Positions 26,765-36,019 of a stretch of 64,000 nucleotides of DNA are shown in pieces. The stretch's first letter is position 1. The number at the start of each line of letters is the position of its first letter. Origin of the DNA: Streptomyces tailanensis. Lineage in GTDB: Bacteria > Actinomycetota > Actinomycetes > Streptomycetales > Streptomycetaceae. Where the stretch lies: contig NZ_VTHJ01000001.1 in NCBI RefSeq assembly GCF_008386495.1, positions 351,576 through 415,575 on the forward strand, read 5' to 3'. Both the position numbers and the translations under genes were made by a program. The notes below the pieces were generated by a model. The model ran no database searches. It worked only from the letters and a program-made list of their open reading frames with translations, and was not told the origin of the DNA.

Positions 26765-27127
26765 ATGGCAGACACCAAGCAGGTTGACGAGGCCAAGGAC
26801 GCCAAGGCGGCGGCGAAGGCCGAGCGTAAGGCAGCCAAGTTGGCGAAGCAGATCGGCACGTTCGCCAAGGCCCACGGTGGAGCCGAGGCCCAGGTCGCCT
26901 ACATCGGCCAGCGCGGCGCCCGTATCGTCCTGGTCGGCGAGGACGGCGGCTGGGGCGACCTCGTGGCCCCCACCTACGCCGTCGCCGAGGAAGCGGTGAA
27001 GAAGGCCGGCGTCACGGTCCACGACGACTTCGACGGCGAGTTCGCCGCCAAGGTGAAGACCGGCCCGTACGAGTGGACGCGGATGGCCGGAATCCAGCTC
27101 GGCGGACCCGGCAACAGCAACACCTGA
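26765..27127 (+). CDS. Small conserved hypothetical protein, Ala/Lys-rich N-terminus
   Basis: Soluble protein of 120 aa. The first 40 residues are charged (KDAKAAAKAERKAAKLAKQIG) and probably form a helix; the rest (VAYIGQRGARIVLVGEDGGWGDLVAPTYAVAEEAVKKAGVTVHDDFD, 26895-27045) looks like a compact alpha/beta domain. No known motif was recognised. ATG at 26765 starts a clean reading frame; an in-frame start upstream gives residues unlike the rest. The strong codon bias indicates a real gene. It lies alone between ctaB and an amidohydrolase gene; function unknown. Confidence 0.8.
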   Translation: MADTKQVDEAKDAKAAAKAERKAAKLAKQIGTFAKAHGGAEAQVAYIGQRGARIVLVGEDGGWGDLVAPTYAVAEEAVKKAGVTVHDDFDGEFAAKVKTGPYEWTRMAGIQLGGPGNSNT

Positions 27128-27185
27128 GACCGACTCACCCGTTAGGACCTGTGGGAGCACACGGGTCCAGCCACGGGGAGTCCGG

Positions 27186-28292
27186 ATGATCGAAACCATG
27201 TCCCTCGTGGACCAGTACTGCCACGGCGTACTGAGAACGGAGCTGGGCCTCGGCACCTTCGAGGCCCACCTCGCCCGCAGCGAGGGACCGCCGGCGCCCG
27301 GCACCACCTTCTTCGACACCCAGACCGGCTTCGCCGTACGCCGCTGGTGTCCGCCCCTGCTCGGCCTGGAACCCCACTGCCCACCGGCCCGCTATCTCGC
27401 CCGGCGCCGCGAACTGGGCGTACTGGAGGCGGGCCGCAGACTGCTGCGGGGCAGCGGCATCACCACCTACCTCGTCGACACCGGCCTGCCCGGCGATCTC
27501 ACCGGCCCGGCCGAGATGGCCTCCACGGGGGACGCCGACGCCCACGAGATCGTCCGCCTCGAACTCCTCGCCGAACAGGTCGCCGACACCTCCGGCACCG
27601 TCGAGTCCTTCCTCGCCAACCTCGCCGAGTCGGTGCACGCCGCCGCCGAGCACACCGTCGCCTTCGCGTCGGTCGCGGGCGTACGGCACGGGCTGGCGCT
27701 CGCGCCCGAACCGCCGGGCCCGGGGGAGGTGCGGGGCGCCGCCGGACGCTGGCTCACCCACCGGCCCGTCGGCGGGAGCCTCACCGACCCGGTCCTCCTG
27801 CGGCATCTGCTGTGGATCGCCGTCGCCTCCGGCCGCCCCCTCCAACTCCACGCGGGCCTCGGCGAACCGGGCCTGCGCCTCGACCGCACCGACCCCGCCC
27901 TGCTCACCGACTTCGCCCGCGCCACGGCTGGCCTCGGCACCGACCTGGTCCTGCTGCACGGCTACCCGTACCACCGCCACGCGGCCCATCTCGCCGGGGT
28001 CTTCCCGCACGTCTACGCCGGCCTGGGCGCCGAGCTGGTCCGCACCGGCGCCCGGGCCGCCGCCGTACTCGCCGAGGTCCTCGAACTCGCCCCCTTCGGC
28101 AAGCTCCTCTTCTCCAGCGGCGCCCACGGCCTGCCCGAGCTGCACGTGGTCGGGGCCCGGCTGTTCCGCGAGGCGCTGGCACGGGTGCTGGGGACCTGGG
28201 TGGCGGAGGGCGCCTGGTCCCTGGGGGACGCGCAACGCGTGGCGGGACTGATCGCGGAGGGGAACGCGCGGCGGGTGTACGGGCTGGAGTAG
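27186..28292 (+). CDS. Amidohydrolase-family protein (metal-dependent hydrolase fold)
   Basis: Protein of 368 aa resembling TIM-barrel amidohydrolases of the Amidohydro_2 type: VDQYCHG at the start, RPLQLHAGLGEPG in the middle (His as metal ligand), DLVLLHGYPYHRHAAHLA and LLFSSGAHGLPE near the end. The usual HxH near the N-terminus is reduced to CHG, so the metal site may be incomplete or altered. ATG at 27186 has GGGGAG five bases upstream. The substrate is unknown. The next gene, a nucleotidyltransferase, follows after 17 nt, so the two may form an operon. Confidence 0.78.
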   Translation: MIETMSLVDQYCHGVLRTELGLGTFEAHLARSEGPPAPGTTFFDTQTGFAVRRWCPPLLGLEPHCPPARYLARRRELGVLEAGRRLLRGSGITTYLVDTGLPGDLTGPAEMASTGDADAHEIVRLELLAEQVADTSGTVESFLANLAESVHAAAEHTVAFASVAGVRHGLALAPEPPGPGEVRGAAGRWLTHRPVGGSLTDPVLLRHLLWIAVASGRPLQLHAGLGEPGLRLDRTDPALLTDFARATAGLGTDLVLLHGYPYHRHAAHLAGVFPHVYAGLGAELVRTGARAAAVLAEVLELAPFGKLLFSSGAHGLPELHVVGARLFREALARVLGTWVAEGAWSLGDAQRVAGLIAEGNARRVYGLE

Positions 28293-28308
28293 CTGCCCAG
28301 AATCTCCG

Positions 28309-28346
28309 CATGACACATGAATTGACACATGGAATGACACATGGAG
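28309..28346 (+). repeat. 12-nt tandem repeats at the start of the nucleotidyltransferase gene
   Basis: Three imperfect copies of ATGACACATGRA (one with TTG for ATG) give the N-terminal peptide MTHELTHGMTHG. The repeats offer alternative start codons in the same frame. Confidence 0.7.
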
Positions 28347-29071
28347 ACGTGACTGGCCAGCTTCTCGGCCGCTTCCTCGCCGGATTACGCGACCTCGCGC
28401 CCGTCGCCGTCTGGGCCCACGGCTCGCTCGGCGGTGGCGACTACCGGGAGGGCCGCAGCGACCTCGATCTGATCGCCGTACTGGACGGCCCGATCACGCT
28501 CAGGACTGTCTGGCGCGTGGCGCGGCTGCACGCCCGCCTCGGTCGCGAGCCACTCGCCGGACAGCTCCACTGCACCTATCTGACGCCCGCCACGGCGCAC
28601 GACGCGGAGCGCAAGCACCTCACCTGGGCGCACGAGCAGCTGTTTCGGCGGACGGTCACCCTGGTCACCCGGCGTGAGCTGCACACCTTCGGTGTGGTCC
28701 TGCACGGCGAGCGGCCCGAGGCGCTGCTGTTGCCGGTGTCGGACATCGAACTGGACGCCTTCGTCGTCCGGGACCAGAAGGAGTACCGGCGTCTGGTGGT
28801 CGACAAGGCCCACCTCTGGACCCAGGACGTCTGGGTCGACCTCGGTCTGCTCACCTTCGCCCGGGCCACGGCCACCCTGCGCGACGGCCGCCTGATCTCC
28901 AAACGCGAGGCCCTGGACCTGCTGCCCACCCTGGGCGCACCCGTCGAGGTGGTCGAGGACATCCGACGGCGCCGGTACGGGAAGCGGGCCGAGGAGGTAC
29001 CCGGAAGGGCCGAGCTGACCAGGGAGTACCTCGCCCCGGCGATCGATGCCCTCGTACGGGCGTACTCCTGA
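28310..29071 (+). CDS. Nucleotidyltransferase-domain protein
   Basis: Protein of 253 aa with the polymerase-beta-like nucleotidyltransferase motif GSLGGGDYREGRSDLDLIAVL (encoded about 28420-28485), that is GS-x(n)-DxD, as in aminoglycoside adenylyltransferases and related enzymes. The C-terminal helical part (KEYRRLVVDKAHLWTQDVWVDLG and onward) resembles the substrate-binding domain of that group. It could nucleotidylate a small molecule, or be an inactive relative. The start lies within three tandem ATGACACATGRA repeats, so ATG 28310, 28334 or a later GTG are all possible; none has a strong ribosome site. Confidence 0.75.
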   Translation: MTHELTHGMTHGDVTGQLLGRFLAGLRDLAPVAVWAHGSLGGGDYREGRSDLDLIAVLDGPITLRTVWRVARLHARLGREPLAGQLHCTYLTPATAHDAERKHLTWAHEQLFRRTVTLVTRRELHTFGVVLHGERPEALLLPVSDIELDAFVVRDQKEYRRLVVDKAHLWTQDVWVDLGLLTFARATATLRDGRLISKREALDLLPTLGAPVEVVEDIRRRRYGKRAEEVPGRAELTREYLAPAIDALVRAYS

Positions 29072-29093
29072 TACCGGCTTACGCGCCTGCCGC

Positions 29094-30095
29094 TTACGCG
29101 CGAGCGGCGACCGGGGTCTCCACCGCCGGTTCCGGCATGTCCACCTCGGCCGCCGGCCGCTCACGCAGGGCCAGCAGGACCCGGAGCGTCGCGATCCATA
29201 CCAGGCAGGAGCCCAGCATGTGGGCGCCGACCAGGACCTCGGGGAGGTCGGTGAAGTACTGGACGTAGCCCACGAGCCCCTGAGCGAGAAGGATCAGGAA
29301 CAGGTCGCGGGTGCGGTTCAGCGGGACGCGCGGGGCGTCGACCGCCTTCAGGACGAACCACAGGGCGAAGGTGAGCGTCACCACGATCCAGGCCAGGACG
29401 GCGTGCAGCCTGGTGACGTTCTCCCAGTTCAGCGGGATGCGCGCGACCTCGCTGGAGTCACCGGCGTGCGGGCCCGCGCCGGTGACGACCGTGCCGACCG
29501 CGATCAGCAGGGCGGTCGTGGCCACCAGGAACCACACCAGCTGCCGCACCGCCGTGCCGACCAGCGGACGCGGCTCGGTGTCGCCCTCGCGGGTCCGCTG
29601 CCACATCACCGTGGCGACGGCGATCAGCGCGGTGGAGAGCAGGAAGTGGGCGGCCACCGTATACGGGTTGAGGCCGACCAGCACGACGATGCCGCCGAGC
29701 ACCGCGTTGCCCATGACGACCCAGAACTGCGCCCAGCCCAGCTTGGTGAGGCTCCGCCGGTACGGCTTCTCCGAGCGCGCCGCGATGATCGCCCAGCCGA
29801 CCGCCGCGCACAGCACGTACGTCAGCATGCGGTTGCCGAACTCGATGTAGCCGTGCACGCCCATCGCGCGGGTCGCGGTGAGCGAGTCGTCGGTGCACTT
29901 GGGCCAGGTCGGGCAGCCGAGGCCCGACCCGGTGAGCCGTACGGCACCGCCGGTGACCACGATGACCACCGCCATGACGAGCGCGGCGAGGGCCGCGCGC
30001 CGGACCGTTCTGGGGTCCGGGGTCCAGCGTTCGGCGATGAAGGCGAGCGGGTTGCGCGCAGCGGATACGGCGTCGGCGCGGGTCACTTTTGGCAC
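29094..30095 (-). CDS. ctaA: Heme A synthase (COX15/CtaA)
   Basis: Membrane oxygenase converting heme O to heme A, 333 aa with eight hydrophobic segments. VTGGAVRLTGSGLGCPTWPKC with its cysteine pair, HGYIEFGNRMLTY and the late ENVTRLHAVLAW hold the conserved heme-ligand histidines. GTG at 30095. It works directly after CtaB, whose gene is at 25711. The gene converges with the nucleotidyltransferase gene (23-bp gap) and lies downstream of, but 67 nt apart from, the ABC exporter genes. Confidence 0.95.
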   Translation of the reverse strand: MPKVTRADAVSAARNPLAFIAERWTPDPRTVRRAALAALVMAVVIVVTGGAVRLTGSGLGCPTWPKCTDDSLTATRAMGVHGYIEFGNRMLTYVLCAAVGWAIIAARSEKPYRRSLTKLGWAQFWVVMGNAVLGGIVVLVGLNPYTVAAHFLLSTALIAVATVMWQRTREGDTEPRPLVGTAVRQLVWFLVATTALLIAVGTVVTGAGPHAGDSSEVARIPLNWENVTRLHAVLAWIVVTLTFALWFVLKAVDAPRVPLNRTRDLFLILLAQGLVGYVQYFTDLPEVLVGAHMLGSCLVWIATLRVLLALRERPAAEVDMPEPAVETPVAARA

Positions 30096-30162
30096 GGCCC
30101 CATGGTAGAGCGCAGCTTGTGCACGTATTCACGAGGGGTCGGACCGCCGCTATGACCTGCGG

Positions 30163-30930
30163 TTACTCCCAGCGGAAGAACCGGGCGGCCGCGCCCAGTC
30201 CGAGCACCGCCCAGACCGCCAGGATCCCCAGGTCGCCCCACGGCATTCCGGCGCCGTGCTGGAGTACGTCCCGCAGCCCGTCGGACAGCGCGGCGATCGG
30301 CAGCAGCCCGAGCACGCTCTGTGCCGCGTCCGGGAACTTGTCCAGCGGCACCACGACGCCGCCGCCCACGAGCAGCAGCAGGAACACCAGGTTCGCCGCA
30401 GCCAGCGTCGCCTCCGCCTTCAGCGTGCCCGCCATCAGCAGACCGAGGCCGGAGAACGCCGCCGTACCGAGGATCAGGAGGAGGAGTACGGCCACGGGGT
30501 TGCCCTGCGGCGACCAGCCCATCGCGAAGGCGATCACCGTGAGGAGAACCACCTGGAGGACCTCGGTGACCAGCACGGACAGGGTCTTCGCGGTCATCAG
30601 GCCCCAGCGGGGGAGCGGTGATACGGCCAGCCGCTTGAGCACGCCGTACCGGCGCTCGAAGCCCGTGGCGATCGCCTGCCCCGTGAACGCCGTCGACATC
30701 ACGGCGAGCGCGAGGATGCCGGGGGCCAGGAAGTCGACGGCCTTCCCCTCACCCGTGTCGACGATGTCCACGGAACCGAAGAGGACCAGCAGGAGGGTGG
30801 GGATGACGATCGTCAGGAGCAGCTGCTCGCCGTTGCGCAGCAGCATCTTCGTCTCCAGGGCCGCCTGCGCCGCGATCATGCGGGGGAGGGAGGCGGCGCC
30901 GGGCCTCGGCGTATAGGTGCCGGTGGTCAC
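30163..30930 (-). CDS. ABC-2 type transporter permease
   Basis: Membrane component of 255 aa with six hydrophobic segments, beginning ETKMLLRNGEQLLLTIVIPTLLLVLFGS, and the ABC-2 family motif FERRYGVLKRLAVSPLPRW before the second pair of helices. It should form an exporter with the ATPase encoded upstream. GTG at 30930 forms a GTGA overlap with the ATPase stop; the longer frame that runs into the ATPase gene is not used. Substrate unknown; position next to suf and heme genes is conserved in streptomycetes as far as I recall. Confidence 0.9.
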   Translation of the reverse strand: MTTGTYTPRPGAASLPRMIAAQAALETKMLLRNGEQLLLTIVIPTLLLVLFGSVDIVDTGEGKAVDFLAPGILALAVMSTAFTGQAIATGFERRYGVLKRLAVSPLPRWGLMTAKTLSVLVTEVLQVVLLTVIAFAMGWSPQGNPVAVLLLLILGTAAFSGLGLLMAGTLKAEATLAAANLVFLLLLVGGGVVVPLDKFPDAAQSVLGLLPIAALSDGLRDVLQHGAGMPWGDLGILAVWAVLGLGAAARFFRWE

Positions 30931-31850
30931 GAGCGCAGCTCCTTGCCGGTGAGTTCGAGGAAGACGTCTTCGAGGGTGTGCCGCTCCACCGAGATCCTGT
31001 CCGGCATCACGCCGTGCTGGGCGCACCAGGACGTGACGGTGGCGAGGAGTTGCGGGTCGACCTTGCCGGTCACGCGGTACACGCCCGGGGTCAGTTCGAC
31101 GGCGGTGGAGTCGGCGGGGAGCGCCTTCAGCAGGGAGGCGACGTCGAGGGCCGGGCGGCCGGTGAAGCCGAGGGTGTTCTCGGCGCCGCCGCGGCACAGT
31201 TCCTCTGGGGTGCCCCGGGCTATGACCCGGCCGGCGTCGATGATCGCGACGTCGTCCGCGAGCTGCTCGGCCTCGTCCATGTAGTGCGTGGTCAGGATGA
31301 CCGAGACGCCGTCCGCGCGCAGGTCCCGTACGAGGTCCCAGGTGGCCCGGCGGGCCTGCGGGTCGAGGCCGGCGGTCGGCTCGTCGAGGAAGACCAGCTC
31401 CGGCCGGCCGACCACGGCCATCGCGAGGGCGAGCCGCTGCTGCTGGCCGCCGGAGAGCCGCCGGTACGTGGTGCGGCCGCAGCTGCCGAGGCCCAGGCGC
31501 TCGATGAGGGCGTCGACGTCGAGGGGGTGGGCGTGCAGTTTGGCCACGTGGCGGAGCATCTCGTCGGCGCGGGCGCCGGAGTAGACGCCGCCGGACTGGA
31601 GCATCACGCCGATGCGCGGGCGCAGTGCGGTGGCCTCGCGGATCGGGTCGAGTCCGAGGACGCGGACCGTGCCCTCGTCGGGCTTCCGGTACCCCTCGCA
31701 GGTCTCGATGGTGGTCGTCTTGCCCGCGCCGTTCGGCCCGAGCACGGCGGTGACACCCGCTCTGGCCGTGAGGTCGAGCCCATCCACCGCGGTCTTCTCG
31801 CCGTACCTCTTCACCAGGGCCCGGACCTGGACCACGGGGTCGCTTCGCAT
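30927..31850 (-). CDS. ABC transporter ATP-binding protein
   Basis: ATPase of 307 aa of the DrrA/CcmA-like exporter type. Walker A GPNGAGKTTT, signature RLSGGQQQRLALA, Walker B LVFLDEPTAGLD and the H-loop TTHYMDEAEQLAD are complete. A C-terminal extension of about 80 residues ends ISVERHTLEDVFLELTGKEL, typical of multidrug/antibiotic exporters of this type. ATG at 31850 (MRSDPVVQV) is preferred to an upstream in-frame start. It is cotranscribed with the permease. Confidence 0.92.
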   Translation of the reverse strand: MRSDPVVQVRALVKRYGEKTAVDGLDLTARAGVTAVLGPNGAGKTTTIETCEGYRKPDEGTVRVLGLDPIREATALRPRIGVMLQSGGVYSGARADEMLRHVAKLHAHPLDVDALIERLGLGSCGRTTYRRLSGGQQQRLALAMAVVGRPELVFLDEPTAGLDPQARRATWDLVRDLRADGVSVILTTHYMDEAEQLADDVAIIDAGRVIARGTPEELCRGGAENTLGFTGRPALDVASLLKALPADSTAVELTPGVYRVTGKVDPQLLATVTSWCAQHGVMPDRISVERHTLEDVFLELTGKELRS

Positions 31851-31969
31851 GGGCCCGAGTCTAGGTACGGCGCCGGGTGCCAAGGTGGGCGGGTCCGGAG
31901 AACTCCTCCTCACGGGGCCGGTGTACCGGGGTCGGCGCCTGGCGGATCGCGCCCCCGCCGCCCCTTCGA

Positions 31970-32130
31970 CCTCCGCAGGAGAGTTCGGGGGGCGCGGTTT
32001 GTGTGGCGGGTGCGGGTGGGTGGGGGTTGTTCGCGCAGTTCCCCGCGCCCCTTAAAAGCAGGGGGCGCCCCCGGGTAACCAGGGGCGCGGGGAACTGCGC
32101 GACCAGCCACGACGAACCTGCAGCCGCCCC
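31970..32130. repeat. Long palindromic intergenic element, copy 2
   Basis: Perfect 21-bp arms at 32032-32052 and 32081-32101 (GCGCAGTTCCCCGCGCCCCT and its complement) around a centre of about 28 nt. The flank GCGGGTGCGGGTGGGTGGGG is shared with copies 1 and 3. It lies in the 447-bp divergent gap between the ABC exporter and sufR, which contains no gene. Confidence 0.85.
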
Positions 32131-32206
32131 ACGAACCGCACCTCCCGCGCTCTCCGGCGCCCCTCTCCGCCCCTCAATCTGATCGATCAAAGATCATTTC
32201 CGCAGG

Positions 32207-32225
32207 TCAGGTTAGCTTTACCTAA
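32207..32225. promoter_or_regulatory. Iron-box-like palindrome (DmdR/IdeR type) upstream of the suf operon
   Basis: TCAGGTTAGCTTTACCTAA matches the DtxR/IdeR-type consensus TTAGGTTAGGCTAACCTAA at 15 of 19 positions. It is 73-91 bp upstream of the proposed sufR start. Iron regulators of this type bind such boxes; the match suggests iron control of the Fe-S assembly genes. Confidence 0.6.
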
Positions 32226-32297
32226 GTGATGCACGGCACCGTCCGTCGCCACCGGCGCGGCTTGCTCGGGTCTGATGAATTACGCAACAATGGCGTT

Positions 32298-33029
32298 GTG
32301 AAAAACGTTGGCGCGGCTCCGCAGGAGGAACTCGCGACCGGTGAGCGTTCTACGCGCAACCGGGTCGCGCGGTCGATCCTGGACCACGGCCCGTCGACCG
32401 TGGCCGATCTCGCGGGGCGCTTGGGGCTGACCCAGGCGGCCGTTCGCCGGCACCTCGACGCACTGGTCGCCGATGATGTCGTACAGCCGCGTGAGCAGCG
32501 TGTCTACGGTGCGCGGACGCGGGGGCGGCCTGCCAAGGTGTTCGCCTTGACGGACTGCGGCCGCGACGCCTTCGATCAGTCGTACGACAAGCTCGCCGTG
32601 GACGCGCTCCGCTGGATCGCGGACCGGGAGGGCGGGCCGCAGGCGGTCGCCGCCTTCGCCCGCGCCCGGATCGCCGCCCAGGCGGGCGCGTACCGCAAGG
32701 CCGTCGAGGCGGCCGGCCTCGAACGGAAGACCGAAGCCCTGGCCAAGGCCTTGAGCGTCGACGGGTACGCTGCTACGGCACGCAGCGCTCCCCACCCCCA
32801 CCAGGGTGAGCAGCTCTGCCAGCACCACTGCCCGGTAGCCCATGTCGCCGAGCAGTTCCCGCAGCTCTGCGAGGCCGAGACCGAGCTCTTCGCCGAACTG
32901 CTCGGTACGCACGTCCAGCGGCTGGCCACCATCGCCCACGGCGACGGCGTCTGCACGACGTTCATCCCCAGAGTTTCCAAGACAGCCACCAACGCATCTG
33001 CAAGCACGGCCGGGAGGAACCCCGCATGA
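32298..33029 (+). CDS. sufR: SufR, Fe-S-cluster-sensing regulator of the suf operon
   Basis: Winged-helix regulator of 243 aa. The HTH region [25 protein letters not shown] is followed by [16 protein letters not shown] (wing), and the C-terminal part carries C-x3-C and C-x(12) spacing in [21 protein letters not shown], the cluster ligands of SufR. It should repress sufBDCSU when its cluster is intact. GTG at 32298 gives [12 protein letters not shown]; earlier in-frame starts lack ribosome sites. Its stop overlaps the sufB ATG (ATGA), so the regulator is made with the operon it controls. Confidence 0.93.
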   Translation: MKNVGAAPQEELATGERSTRNRVARSILDHGPSTVADLAGRLGLTQAAVRRHLDALVADDVVQPREQRVYGARTRGRPAKVFALTDCGRDAFDQSYDKLAVDALRWIADREGGPQAVAAFARARIAAQAGAYRKAVEAAGLERKTEALAKALSVDGYAATARSAPHPHQGEQLCQHHCPVAHVAEQFPQLCEAETELFAELLGTHVQRLATIAHGDGVCTTFIPRVSKTATNASASTAGRNPA

Positions 33030-34450
33030 CTCTCCCCATCGAGGAGACCGCCCACCCTGAGCTCGAGGGCCTGGGTAAATACGAATACGGCTGGGCGGAC
33101 TCCGACGAGGCCGGTGCCGCTGCGAAGCGCGGTCTGAGCGAGGACGTCGTCCGCGACATCTCCGCGAAGAAGAACGAGCCGGAGTGGATGACCAAGCTCC
33201 GCCTCAAGGGCCTGCGCCTGTTCGAGAAGAAGCCCATGCCGAACTGGGGCTCGGACCTGTCGGGCATCGACTTCGACAACATCAAGTACTTCGTGCGCTC
33301 CACGGAGAAGCAGGCGGAGTCCTGGGAGGACCTGCCCGAGGACATCAAGAACACGTACGACAAGCTCGGCATCCCCGAGGCGGAGAAGCAGCGCCTCGTC
33401 GCCGGTGTCGCGGCCCAGTACGAGTCCGAGGTCGTCTACCACCAGATCCGCGAGGACCTGGAGGAGCAGGGCGTCATCTTCCTGGACACCGACACCGCCC
33501 TGAAGGAGCACCCGGAGCTCTTCAAGGAGTACTTCGGCACCGTCATCCCGGTCGGCGACAACAAGTTCGCGTCGCTGAACACCGCGGTGTGGTCCGGCGG
33601 CTCCTTCATCTACGTGCCGAAGGGCGTGCACGTCGAGATTCCGCTCCAGGCCTACTTCCGTATCAACACGGAGAACATGGGTCAGTTCGAGCGGACGCTG
33701 ATCATCGTCGACGAGGACGCCTACGTCCACTACGTCGAGGGCTGCACGGCGCCGATCTACAAGAGCGACTCTCTGCACAGCGCGGTCGTCGAGATCATCG
33801 TCAAGAAGGGCGCCCGCTGCCGCTACACGACCATCCAGAACTGGTCGAACAACGTCTACAACCTGGTCACCAAGCGCGCCGTCGCCTACGAGGGCGCGAC
33901 CATGGAGTGGGTCGACGGCAACATCGGCTCCAAGGTGACGATGAAGTACCCGGCCGTCTACCTGATGGGCGAGCACGCCAAGGGCGAGACCCTCTCCATC
34001 GCCTTCGCGGGCGAGGGGCAGCACCAGGACGCCGGTTCCAAGATGGTCCACATGGCGCCGAACACCTCCTCCAACATCGTGTCGAAGTCCGTGGCGCGTG
34101 GTGGCGGTCGTACGTCCTACCGCGGTCTCGTCGAGATCGGTGAGGGCGCTGCCGGATCCAAGTCGAACGTGCTGTGCGACGCGCTGCTCGTCGACACCAT
34201 CTCCCGCTCCGACACGTACCCCTACGTGGACGTCCGCGAGGACGACGTGTCCATGGGCCACGAGGCGACCGTCTCCAAGGTCTCCGAGGACCAGCTCTTC
34301 TACCTGATGAGCCGTGGTCTGAGCGAGTTCGAGGCGATGGCGATGATCGTGCGCGGCTTCGTCGAGCCCATCGCGAAGGAGCTGCCCATGGAGTACGCCC
34401 TTGAGCTCAACCGGCTGATCGAGCTGCAGATGGAAGGCGCGGTCGGCTGA
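33026..34450 (+). CDS. sufB: Fe-S cluster assembly scaffold SufB
   Basis: Core subunit of the SufBC2D scaffold complex in the cytosol, on which Fe-S clusters are built; 474 aa, standard length. [19 protein letters not shown], the [23 protein letters not shown] region with the conserved cysteine, and [17 protein letters not shown] are typical. ATG at 33026 follows GGGAGG and overlaps the sufR stop. The codon usage is highly biased, as for an abundant protein. Confidence 0.98.
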   Translation: MTLPIEETAHPELEGLGKYEYGWADSDEAGAAAKRGLSEDVVRDISAKKNEPEWMTKLRLKGLRLFEKKPMPNWGSDLSGIDFDNIKYFVRSTEKQAESWEDLPEDIKNTYDKLGIPEAEKQRLVAGVAAQYESEVVYHQIREDLEEQGVIFLDTDTALKEHPELFKEYFGTVIPVGDNKFASLNTAVWSGGSFIYVPKGVHVEIPLQAYFRINTENMGQFERTLIIVDEDAYVHYVEGCTAPIYKSDSLHSAVVEIIVKKGARCRYTTIQNWSNNVYNLVTKRAVAYEGATMEWVDGNIGSKVTMKYPAVYLMGEHAKGETLSIAFAGEGQHQDAGSKMVHMAPNTSSNIVSKSVARGGGRTSYRGLVEIGEGAAGSKSNVLCDALLVDTISRSDTYPYVDVREDDVSMGHEATVSKVSEDQLFYLMSRGLSEFEAMAMIVRGFVEPIAKELPMEYALELNRLIELQMEGAVG

Positions 34451-34510
34451 GGCCCGCCTCCGGAACCAGCTAGCGAAATCTGACGTAGGAAAGAGAGCAG
34501 ACCGACAGCC

Positions 34511-35692
34511 ATGGCTGAGGCTCAGAACATCCCCGTGGGGTCCACCACCGCGGGCCAGATCGCGGTGGCCGCCGAGTCGACCGTCGCCACGCGCATGAGC
34601 GCGCCCCCGTCCTTCGACGTGGCGGACTTCCCCGTGCCGCACGGCCGCGAGGAGGAGTGGCGGTTCACCCCGCTGGAGCGCCTGCGCGGGCTGCACGACG
34701 GCACCGCCGCCGCCACCGGCGACGGCCTGAAGGTCGACGTCCAGGCCCCCGAGGGCGTCACCGTCGAGACCGTCGGCCGTGACGACGCGCGCCTCGGCAA
34801 GGCCGGCACCCCGGTGGACCGCGTCGCCGCCCAGGCGTACTCGGCGTTCGAGAAGGCCGGTGTGATCACCGTCCCCAAGGAGACGGTCCTCACCGAGCCG
34901 ATCCGGATCGCTGTGCACGGCGAGGGCGGCACCGCCTTCGCCCACCAGGTGATCGAGCTGGGCGCCTTCGCCGAGGCCGTCGTCGTCATCGACCACACCG
35001 GTGACGCCGTGCTCGCCGCGAACGTCGACTACATCCTGGGCGACGGCGCCAAGCTGACCGTCGTCTCGGTCCAGGACTGGGACGACAAGGCCGTGCACGT
35101 GGCCCAGCACAACGCCCTCGTCGGCCGGGACGCGAGCTTCAAGTCGGTCGTGGTCACCTTCGGCGGCGACGTCGTACGGCTGCACCCGCGCGTCCAGTAC
35201 GCCGGCACTGGCGGTGAGGCCGAGCTCTTCGGCCTGTACTTCACCGACGCCGGCCAGCACCAGGAGCACCGCCTCCTGGTCGACCACAATACCCCGCACT
35301 GCAAGTCGAACGTGGTCTACAAGGGCGCGCTCCAGGGCGAGGGCGCCCACGCGGTGTGGATCGGCGACGTGCTGATCGAGGCCAAGGCCGAGGGCACGGA
35401 CACCTACGAGATGAACCGGAACCTGGTCCTCACGGACGGCGCCCGGGTCGACTCGGTGCCGAACCTGGAGATCGAGACCGGCGAGATCGTCGGCGCGGGT
35501 CACGCGAGCGCGACCGGCCGCTTCGACGACGAGCAGCTCTTCTATCTGATGGCCCGCGGCATCCCCGCCGAGGAGGCCCGCCGCCTCGTCGTCCGCGGCT
35601 TCTTCGCCGAGCTGGTCCAGCAGATCGGCCTCGACGACATCGAGGAGCGCCTCCTCGAGAAGATCGACGAGGAGCTGGAGGCGTCGGTCTGA
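34511..35692 (+). CDS. sufD: Fe-S cluster assembly protein SufD
   Basis: Second scaffold subunit, 393 aa, paralogous to SufB. DFPVPHGREEEWRFTPLERL near the N-terminus, the beta-helix region and the C-terminal GHASATGRFDDEQLFYLMARGIP are family features. It follows sufB after 60 nt and overlaps the Rieske gene by one base (TGATG). SufD supports iron entry and complex stability in the SufBCD complex. Confidence 0.97.
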   Translation: MAEAQNIPVGSTTAGQIAVAAESTVATRMSAPPSFDVADFPVPHGREEEWRFTPLERLRGLHDGTAAATGDGLKVDVQAPEGVTVETVGRDDARLGKAGTPVDRVAAQAYSAFEKAGVITVPKETVLTEPIRIAVHGEGGTAFAHQVIELGAFAEAVVVIDHTGDAVLAANVDYILGDGAKLTVVSVQDWDDKAVHVAQHNALVGRDASFKSVVVTFGGDVVRLHPRVQYAGTGGEAELFGLYFTDAGQHQEHRLLVDHNTPHCKSNVVYKGALQGEGAHAVWIGDVLIEAKAEGTDTYEMNRNLVLTDGARVDSVPNLEIETGEIVGAGHASATGRFDDEQLFYLMARGIPAEEARRLVVRGFFAELVQQIGLDDIEERLLEKIDEELEASV

Positions 35693-36012
35693 TGACCACC
35701 TACGTACGCGCCTGCGGACTGAGCGAGCTGGAGGAGGACACCCCGAAGCGGGTGGAACTCGACGGCACGCCGGTCTCGGTCGTGCGGACCGAGGGCGAGG
35801 TGTTCGCCATCTACGACATCTGCTCCCACGCGAACGTCTCGCTCTCCGAGGGCGAGGTGGAGGACTGCCAGATCGAGTGCTGGCTGCACGGCTCCGCGTT
35901 CGACCTCCGCACCGGCAAGCCGTCCGGTCTTCCCGCGACGCGCCCCGTCCCCGTATACCCCGTAAAGATCGAAGGGGACGACGTGCTCGTCTCCCTCACC
36001 CAGGAGTCCTGA
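35692..36012 (+). CDS. Rieske-type [2Fe-2S] ferredoxin in the suf operon
   Basis: Small protein of 106 aa resembling the ferredoxin component of dioxygenases. Rieske ligands appear as CSHANVSL and CWLHGSAFDLRTGKP; the first motif has C-x-H and the second C-x2-H, the standard arrangement. It should carry one electron and bind a [2Fe-2S] cluster. It lies between sufD and sufC, which is typical of actinobacterial suf operons; its role there (electron donor for assembly or a test acceptor) is not established. ATG at 35692 overlaps the sufD stop. Confidence 0.9.
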   Translation: MTTYVRACGLSELEEDTPKRVELDGTPVSVVRTEGEVFAIYDICSHANVSLSEGEVEDCQIECWLHGSAFDLRTGKPSGLPATRPVPVYPVKIEGDDVLVSLTQES

Positions 36013-36019
36013 GGCACCC

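Noticed and set aside
32576..35503. Very long open frame (975 codons) antisense to sufR-sufB-sufD
   Set aside because: High-GC shadow of the suf genes: frequent Val/Leu/Gly/Asp/Arg composition, no family motif, and the opposite strand encodes well-known proteins.
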